This document shows positions 53,611 through 58,206 of a stretch of 58,206 nucleotides of DNA, in pieces. Location of the stretch: positions 1-58,206 of the forward strand of contig CAJBES010000200.1 in assembly GCA_903952145.1 (NCBI GenBank), written 5' to 3'. The notes under the pieces were generated by a model. It made no database searches. It was not told the origin of the DNA and saw only the letters and a list, made by a program, of their open reading frames with translations. Position 1 is the first letter of the stretch, and the number at the start of each line of letters is the position of its first letter. A program made the translations under genes and the position numbers. This DNA comes from an uncultured Opitutaceae bacterium. Lineage in GTDB: Bacteria > Verrucomicrobiota > Verrucomicrobiia > Opitutales > Opitutaceae.

Positions 53611-53611
53611 A

Positions 53612-55054
53612 ATGCGCGCACCAGCCATCATCGCCCCTGCCGACCAAGCCATCGCCGCCATTCCTTCCGGGGCGACGATTGCTGTGGGTGGATTTGTCGG
53701 TGCAGGCCATCCCGAGATGCTGACTGCAGCGCTGGAGCGTCGCTTTCTCGCCTCCGGCACGCCGCGTGATCTCACCCTTTACTACTGCGCTGGTCAGGGA
53801 GATCGCCGGGAACGAGGGCTGAATCACCTCGCCCATGCAGGCTTGATCAGGCGAGTCATCGGCGGTCACTGGAACCTCGCGCCGAAGCTCGGCACGCTGG
53901 CCTTGGCGAATGAGATCGAGGCCTACAATTTCCCGCAAGGCGTGCTCAGCGTGCTGCTGCGCGAGATCGCGGCGAAGCGGCCCGGACTCATCACGCAGGT
54001 GGGATTGAACACCTTCATCGACCCTGCACAAAGCGGCGGGCGGATGAACGCACGGACGATGGAGCCTCTCGTTGAGCGCCTCGAACTCGATGGTCAGACG
54101 TGGCTGCGCTACAAGTCGGTGCCCATTCATGTCGGCCTCATCCGCGCGACCTATGCCGATAGACGCGGCAATCTGAGCATGGATAAGGAAGGCCTCATTG
54201 GCGAGGTGTTGCCCATCGCTCAGGCGGCGAAAAATCACGGCGGCATCGTCATCGCGCAGGTGGAGAGCATCGTGGATCAACTGCCCGATCCGAAGTCCGT
54301 GCGCGTGCCTGGCCTCTTGGTGGATTACATCGTCGTCAGCGGCGGCGTGCAGCACGACCAGACCTTTGGCGAGGTTTTCAATGCCGACTTCGTCGTCACC
54401 AGCGATGGCGCATTCACCCTGCCGCCGATGCCCGAGTCCGAGCGCAAGATCATCGGGGCTCGGGCGCTGCGCGAGATTCGTGCGGGCGACATTGTAAACC
54501 TCGGTATCGGCCTACCTGAAAGTGTGGCCATGGTCGCAGCGGAGACTGGGCGGCTGAGTGAATTCACCCTCACGGTGGAGAGCGGACCCATCGGCGGCGT
54601 TCCTGCCTCGGGCCTGAACTTCGGCTGCAGCCACTTCCCCGAGGCCATCATCGACCAGCCCTCGCAGTTTGATTTCTACGACGGCGGCGGGCTCGACATC
54701 GCCGTGCTCGGCGCGGTGGAAGTGGATGCACAGGGCAGCGTGAACGTCACCAGCTTTGCGGGCCGTTTTGCAGGAGTCGGCGGCTTTGTGAACATCGCTC
54801 AAAGCGCGCAGCGTCTCGTGTTTTGCTGCACCTTCCTCGCCAAGAATCAGCCCAAATTTGTGCGACAGATCCAACACGTCTGTTTCCACGGGCCCACTGC
54901 CATCGCTCAGGGTAAGCAGGTGCTTTACGTCACCGAGCGCGCTGTCTTTGCACTCACCGCCGAAGGCCTTCGTCTCATCGAAATCACTGAAGGTCACGAT
55001 CTGCAAAAGGACATTCTCGATCAGATGGAGTTCACGCCCTCCATCGGACTGTGA
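53612..55054 (+). CDS. Acyl-CoA transferase (propionate/acetate CoA-transferase family)
   Basis: 480 aa from the ATG at 53612, with GAGAGG five bases upstream; a longer frame overlaps the SDR gene and is rejected. Single-chain family I CoA-transferase (YdiF/Pct-like): N-terminal half with GATIAVGGFVGAGHPEML and an oxyanion-type region, C-terminal half with the catalytic Glu323 in TVESGPIGGVPASGLNFGCS. Moves CoA between short-chain acids. Slightly shorter than typical Pct (about 520 aa). Translationally coupled to the SDR gene upstream. Confidence 0.88.
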   Translation: MRAPAIIAPADQAIAAIPSGATIAVGGFVGAGHPEMLTAALERRFLASGTPRDLTLYYCAGQGDRRERGLNHLAHAGLIRRVIGGHWNLAPKLGTLALANEIEAYNFPQGVLSVLLREIAAKRPGLITQVGLNTFIDPAQSGGRMNARTMEPLVERLELDGQTWLRYKSVPIHVGLIRATYADRRGNLSMDKEGLIGEVLPIAQAAKNHGGIVIAQVESIVDQLPDPKSVRVPGLLVDYIVVSGGVQHDQTFGEVFNADFVVTSDGAFTLPPMPESERKIIGARALREIRAGDIVNLGIGLPESVAMVAAETGRLSEFTLTVESGPIGGVPASGLNFGCSHFPEAIIDQPSQFDFYDGGGLDIAVLGAVEVDAQGSVNVTSFAGRFAGVGGFVNIAQSAQRLVFCCTFLAKNQPKFVRQIQHVCFHGPTAIAQGKQVLYVTERAVFALTAEGLRLIEITEGHDLQKDILDQMEFTPSIGL

Positions 55055-55099
55055 AGGTCGCGCGCCGGTTGACTCTAGGCGGTCCGATTGGTTGACCCA

Positions 55100-55222
55100 G
55101 CGGTTGTCTGATGGTTGTCTGACGAGATGGGCGCGCTTCCGGTTCGCATACTATGACGAACCGGTTGTGGTCTTTGCTCATGCGCCTCAAGCTCCTTCAA
55201 ACGGGGCATTTTTAGCCAAAAT
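55100..55222 (+). repeat. Repeat element R, copy 2 (diverged)
   Basis: Lies just after the CoA-transferase gene. In the frame TGG-GCG-CGC it encodes WARFRFAYYDEPVVVFAHA, matching the same frame in copies 1 and 3 and resembling the C-terminal strand region of RelE/HigB-type toxins. The start of the element seen in the other copies is not recognisable here. Confidence 0.6.
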
Positions 55223-55225
55223 CCC

Positions 55226-56293
55226 ATGCTCCTCTCCCGCCCGATCCGGTTTCCTAGCAGTAAAGTCCGGACATTCCACGTGTCCAAACTGGGCGACAAC
55301 TCCGATGGCAGCACTTGGAACAAGGCGTTCCACTCCATCCAGGCGGCGCTCTCCGCCGTGCCCGACGACTCAGGTGGGCATCAGATCATCGTGCGGCCCG
55401 GTACTTACCTGGAAGCCAATCTCGCCCCCGCCGCAAAGGGCGCGCGCGGTGCTTACAATTCCTTGATCGGAGATGTGGACGGGCGTCTCGGCTCCGGCGC
55501 CACGGGCTGGGTGCTGGTGGATTCGAGCGACCCGCAGAAAGGTTTCAAGAGTTGGGATTGGTGGGGTTCATTTGCCGCGTCGGACAAAAACTGGCCCACC
55601 GGCAACAACCAGAAAACCTTTTCCAGCCTTGCCTGCGACCGGTGGATTTTCCGCAACCTCTACGTGGCGGGCGGCGACGCCGGGTTGTTTTGGGATCTGA
55701 CCGACAAGAGCGGGGAAGGCTTCACCGTCGTGGTGGAGGACTGCGTCGGCATCGGTCGGGCGTTTGGCGGCGGGGTTTGTTATCCCATCGTGCGCAAGCA
55801 GGAGCCGAGCGTCTTTCGCCGTTGCTATTTCCTGGCGCTGGACTGGGTCGGCGACACCGCGGCAGTGCTGCTGGGCGGCTGGGAGAAGTCGATGCCCGCG
55901 CAGCCGCACGCGGTGTTCGAGGATTGCACGATGGTGCATCCGGACAATGCCGTGCAGCTGTCTTACGCAAGCCATTGCGCGCGCGCCCGGTTCGTGAACT
56001 GCCGGATGATCGTGTTGAACTTCACCCAGCCTGAGATGGGCGGGAAGGCGACGGGGATTATCTGCACAGAGAAACACCAGTCGACCGGACGGCTGCACGT
56101 CGATCTGGAGGACTGCTTCCTGGCGGGCTACAGCGTGTTTACTCCGGGCAAAGACGCGGCAGCGGTTAGTTACACGACGAAGGGGAAGGTGCGGGCTTAC
56201 GTGCAATTCAAACAGCCAGACACCGTCGGTTTCGAGCGCGTGGGCACCTGGCCGGCGGAACTGTTTTCGCACATAGCGCCACCGATGGTATGA
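55226..56293 (+). CDS. Right-handed beta-helix (pectate-lyase-like) protein, N-terminally rearranged
   Basis: 355 aa from the ATG at 55226. From about residue 15 it looks like the start of a parallel beta-helix protein (VRTFHVSKLGDNSDGSTWNK, then AFHSIQAALSAVPDDSGGHQ and IIVRPGTYLEANLAP). Further beta-helix rungs follow (FRNLYVAGGDAGLFW, VFEDCTMVHPDNAVQLSY, ARFVNCRMIVLNF). The first 14 residues come from the 16-bp direct repeat and flanking repeat sequence rather than a signal peptide, so the native export signal appears lost. The 3' end abuts an IS481-like relic. Possibly a non-functional remnant of a secreted polysaccharide-degrading protein. Confidence 0.65.
   Translation: MLLSRPIRFPSSKVRTFHVSKLGDNSDGSTWNKAFHSIQAALSAVPDDSGGHQIIVRPGTYLEANLAPAAKGARGAYNSLIGDVDGRLGSGATGWVLVDSSDPQKGFKSWDWWGSFAASDKNWPTGNNQKTFSSLACDRWIFRNLYVAGGDAGLFWDLTDKSGEGFTVVVEDCVGIGRAFGGGVCYPIVRKQEPSVFRRCYFLALDWVGDTAAVLLGGWEKSMPAQPHAVFEDCTMVHPDNAVQLSYASHCARARFVNCRMIVLNFTQPEMGGKATGIICTEKHQSTGRLHVDLEDCFLAGYSVFTPGKDAAAVSYTTKGKVRAYVQFKQPDTVGFERVGTWPAELFSHIAPPMV
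55239..55254 (+). repeat. 16-bp direct repeat, right copy
   Basis: GCCCGATCCGGTTTCC, identical to 52642-52657. It now forms codons near the start of the beta-helix protein (RPIRF), showing that the gene's 5' end was replaced at this point. Confidence 0.7.
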
Positions 56294-56296
56294 TCC

Positions 56297-56500
56297 GGGG
56301 ACATAGGTAACAGAAAGTCCAAAGATTTGGGGTACACTTTCGGGCTATGGCTTGGAACCAAGCAACCCCAATGGTAAAGAAGCATCGATTCATCAGTCTG
56401 CGGTCAGTGACCGCTTTGCCATGACGGAGTTGTGTGTGGATTTTCACGTCAGCCGGAAGACTGGTTACAAGTGGCTGCGCCGTTATCAGGCCGGCGGCGG
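56297..56500 (+). pseudogene. Relic of an IS481-family element (5' end and transposase N-terminus)
   Basis: Begins with GGGACATAGGTAAC, like the ends of the intact element downstream. An ATG at 56347 gives MAWNQATPMVKKHRFIS; then the frame shifts and continues as DRFAMTELCVDFHVSRKTGY followed by KWLRRY. This is the N-terminal helix-turn-helix typical of IS481 transposases. It breaks off into repeat element R at 56487. It differs clearly from the intact transposase, so it is from another IS lineage. Confidence 0.75.
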
Positions 56501-56650
56501 CTGGCCGCACGACGCCGCACCCGGTTGGGCGCTGCTTCCCGCTCGCATACTACGGCGAATCGGTTGTGGTCATCGCTCATGCGTGCCAGGCGATTTCATC
56601 TCTGAAGCATCACCACCTTCAAGCGGTGCAGTCTTTGCCGAAATCCCCGG
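56487..56650 (+). repeat. Repeat element R, copy 3
   Basis: Starts with the same CAGGCCGGCGGCGGC as copy 1, but here in the middle of an IS481 transposase relic instead of the lyase-like fragment. It continues with the shared GGTTGGGCGCTGCTTCC core and ends near GAAATCCCC, where the intact IS481 element begins. Encodes LAYYGESVVVIAHACQAISS in the toxin-like frame, which is open here. Confidence 0.7.
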
Positions 56651-56739
56651 TGCAGGTTCAAGACATAGGTGACAATTTTGGTTCAAGACATGGGTAACAC
56701 TCCGGATGAGTATTACCGCTCAACAAAAGGAGAGCGGCG

Positions 56740-57912
56740 ATGCCCTGGAAAACCACCAATGTCATGCAACTAAGAATGCAGTTTGTTCGTCGTTCGTTGC
56801 AGCCGGGAGTCAATTTCCGGGCGCTATGCAGCGAAATGGGCATCAGCCCCAAGACCGGCTATAAATGGCAGCAACGGTTCATGGAGGAAGGGAAGGCCGG
56901 ATTGGCTGACGCTACCCGCCGGCCGCACGCCAGCCCCACGCAACTTCCGGAGGCCGTGGTCTGCGAAATGGTGCGCTTGAAAACCGCCCATCGCGCCTGG
57001 GGACCGCGCAAGATCCGCGAGCTTTACTTGCGCCTGCATGGGGCTGCTCCCAGTGTGAGCAGTTGTAAGCGAATCCTGACCAAAGCCGGCCTGGTCGACC
57101 CAAGGCACAGTCGCACGCCGCGAGAGGTTGGCCGGATCAGTTGTGCGGCCGAGGTGAAGGCTCCGAACGACATGTGGACCGTGGATTTTAAAGGCTGGTG
57201 GCGGATTGGCCACGGCCAGCGGTGTGAGCCGCTCACGGTGCGCGATGCTTACAGTCGGTACGTGCTTGGCGCCCGCGCGATGAACACGAATAGCAGCCAG
57301 ATGACCCGAGGTGAATTTGAGATCCTCTTCAACGAGCATGGCCTGCCTCGCGTCATCCGCAGTGACAACGGCGCCCCCTTCGCGACTGGCAACGGATTGC
57401 TCGGATTAAGCCGCCTATCGGTGTGGTGGCTGGCGTTGGGCATCGATCTCGACCGAATCCGCCCAGGTCACCCCGAAGAAAACGGTGGCCACGAGCGAAT
57501 GCATCGAGATATCCGCAAGGAAATCCAAGGGCTCATCGAAGGTGGCCTGACCGAACAGCAGGCGGCACTCGACGTCTGGCGCGACAGCTTCAATCGCGAA
57601 CGCCCGCATGAAGCCCTCGCGATGAGGACTCCCTCGGAGATATATCGAAACTCGGAACGATCCTATGTAGGCACACCTGACGAGATCGTCTATGGTAACG
57701 AATACCTCAGGCGACGGGTGAATCATCGGGGAATCATCAAGATCGAAGGCCTCCATCTGTTCATATCGGAAAGCCTCTGCGGATGGCACGTAGGCTTAAA
57801 GCCGATTGCAGCCGATTTATTGGAGGTATGGTTCGCTCGCCTAAATCTTGGAACGATCGACCTTACGACATCAGCGTTCCTGGCGTCGCCAAGCCTCCGC
57901 CAGGAACGCTGA
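56740..57912 (+). CDS. IS481-family transposase
   Basis: 390 aa DDE transposase. N-terminal helix-turn-helix (NFRALCSEMGISPKTGYKWQ), a second winged-helix region (WGPRKIRELYLRLHG) and an rve/integrase core with Asp149 (MWTVDFKGWW), Asp209 (RSDNGAPF) and probably Glu252 in HPEENGGHERMHRD. The frame is uninterrupted, so the enzyme may be active. An AGGAGA-like sequence precedes the ATG. Its last codons and stop are built into a large perfect hairpin (57866-57917). Confidence 0.93.
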   Translation: MPWKTTNVMQLRMQFVRRSLQPGVNFRALCSEMGISPKTGYKWQQRFMEEGKAGLADATRRPHASPTQLPEAVVCEMVRLKTAHRAWGPRKIRELYLRLHGAAPSVSSCKRILTKAGLVDPRHSRTPREVGRISCAAEVKAPNDMWTVDFKGWWRIGHGQRCEPLTVRDAYSRYVLGARAMNTNSSQMTRGEFEILFNEHGLPRVIRSDNGAPFATGNGLLGLSRLSVWWLALGIDLDRIRPGHPEENGGHERMHRDIRKEIQGLIEGGLTEQQAALDVWRDSFNRERPHEALAMRTPSEIYRNSERSYVGTPDEIVYGNEYLRRRVNHRGIIKIEGLHLFISESLCGWHVGLKPIAADLLEVWFARLNLGTIDLTTSAFLASPSLRQER

Positions 57913-57917
57913 TGTCG
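57866..57917 (+). terminator. Perfect 20-bp stem-loop at transposase stop
   Basis: CGACATCAGCGTTCCTGGCG pairs perfectly with CGCCAGGAACGCTGATGTCG around a 12-base loop. It covers the last 15 codons and the stop (57910-57912) and extends five bases past it. No T-run follows, so it is not a classical intrinsic terminator. It may stabilise the transposase message, block read-through transcription, or be a DNA structure used by the element. Confidence 0.6.
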
Positions 57918-58183
57918 CTTGCCTTGCAGTCCCATTGCTCAATACCACCACATAAACCGTTACCCATGTCCTGAGCCTAAAGTGTTACCTATCTCTTGAC
58001 TGTACCGGCTTGCGCCCCTTCCCCTGCACCCCAGCCCAAAAATCCCTTTTACCTCACCAACCCATCATACCACCGATCCACATTTGCAGAACTTGACGGA
58101 CACAACTCCCGGGGCCAGGAATCTGACCGCGGATCAAAACCGGCCGGGCCGGATAATGCCAATCGTTCCAAGCTTTCAGACTT

Positions 58184-58205
58184 AACCACAGATGGCACGG
58201 AGAGG
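58184..58205. repeat. Short dispersed intergenic repeat at window edge
   Basis: AACCACAGATGGCACGGAGAGG, of the same general kind as the sequences at 18992-19146. It is cut by the end of the window. Between the IS element and this point (58005-58183) I see no gene. Confidence 0.35.
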
Positions 58206-58206
58206 C

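Larger units (their letters stand above)
56651..58004 (+). mobile_element. IS481-family insertion sequence, apparently intact
   Basis: About 1.35 kb with one transposase gene and imperfect terminal inverted repeats. Each end has two tandem copies of a related motif. Left: GGTTCAAGACATAGGTGAC (56655-56673) and GGTTCAAGACATGGGTAAC (56680-56698). Right, read inward: CAGTCAAGAGATAGGTAAC and GGCTCAGGACATGGGTAAC (57959-58002). CCGGTGCAG outside the left end and CCGGTACAG outside the right one hint that the true tips may lie a few bases further out. No clear target-site duplication was seen. Boundaries are good to about 5 bp. Confidence 0.8.

Overview
The window comes from a GC-rich bacterium, most likely a member of Verrucomicrobiota related to Opitutaceae. 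This is inferred from gene content and was not tested by a search. The supporting signs are an LEPR-XLL-type N-terminal motif, M50-peptidase/HlyD fusion proteins, many sugar-pathway TIM barrels and DegT-type aminotransferases, and mostly weak Shine-Dalgarno sequences. No rRNA or tRNA gene and no CRISPR array was recognised.

Layout. Positions 1-1834 hold the 3' end of a DUF4136-like gene and an orphan lactate-racemase-like larA. Positions 1984-11297 hold two divergent operons that together look like a secretion machine with no ATP-driven pump. Leftward are a TolC-type channel, a large PqqD-like/M50-peptidase/lipoyl-domain membrane protein and a LuxR-type regulator. Rightward are a GAF-HlyD adaptor, a second periplasmic adaptor and a protein with an N-terminal LESRTLL motif that is probably the exported substrate. 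A 19-bp dyad lies between the operons. Positions 11309-22888 are a glycan block: a 1300-residue GT4/coiled-coil/GT2/GT2 protein, three multi-pass membrane proteins, an FAD-dependent mutase/oxidase-like protein and a GT2.

Positions 23151-35166 form a sugar or amino-sugar acid region. A five-gene leftward operon encodes an NAD-epimerase, a DHDPS-family lyase, an M20 hydrolase, an AGE epimerase and a UxuA-like mannonate dehydratase. It lies downstream of a TetR gene and a perfect dyad. A rightward group encodes two amidohydrolase-fold proteins and a DegT aminotransferase, followed by a MORN-like exported protein, a decayed stretch and a second DegT gene on the other strand. Positions 35336-44364 are the most striking part: four consecutive paralogous proteins of about 640-660 aa, predicted cytosolic beta-propellers, followed by a membrane fatty-acid desaturase. 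A second DHDPS-family gene and a large lyase-like protein follow in divergent orientation.

Positions 48209-52182 are a recognisable iorA-iorB-paaK-ACT operon for aryl-pyruvate oxidation to aryl-acyl-CoA. Its IorA lacks the usual C-terminal ferredoxin domain. Positions 52254-58206 are a scrambled zone. It contains a fragmentary copy of the lyase-like gene, three copies of an unassigned repeat of about 120-165 bp at gene breakpoints, an SDR plus CoA-transferase pair flanked by direct repeats, a beta-helix protein that appears to have lost its N-terminus, a relic of one IS481-family element and an apparently intact second one.
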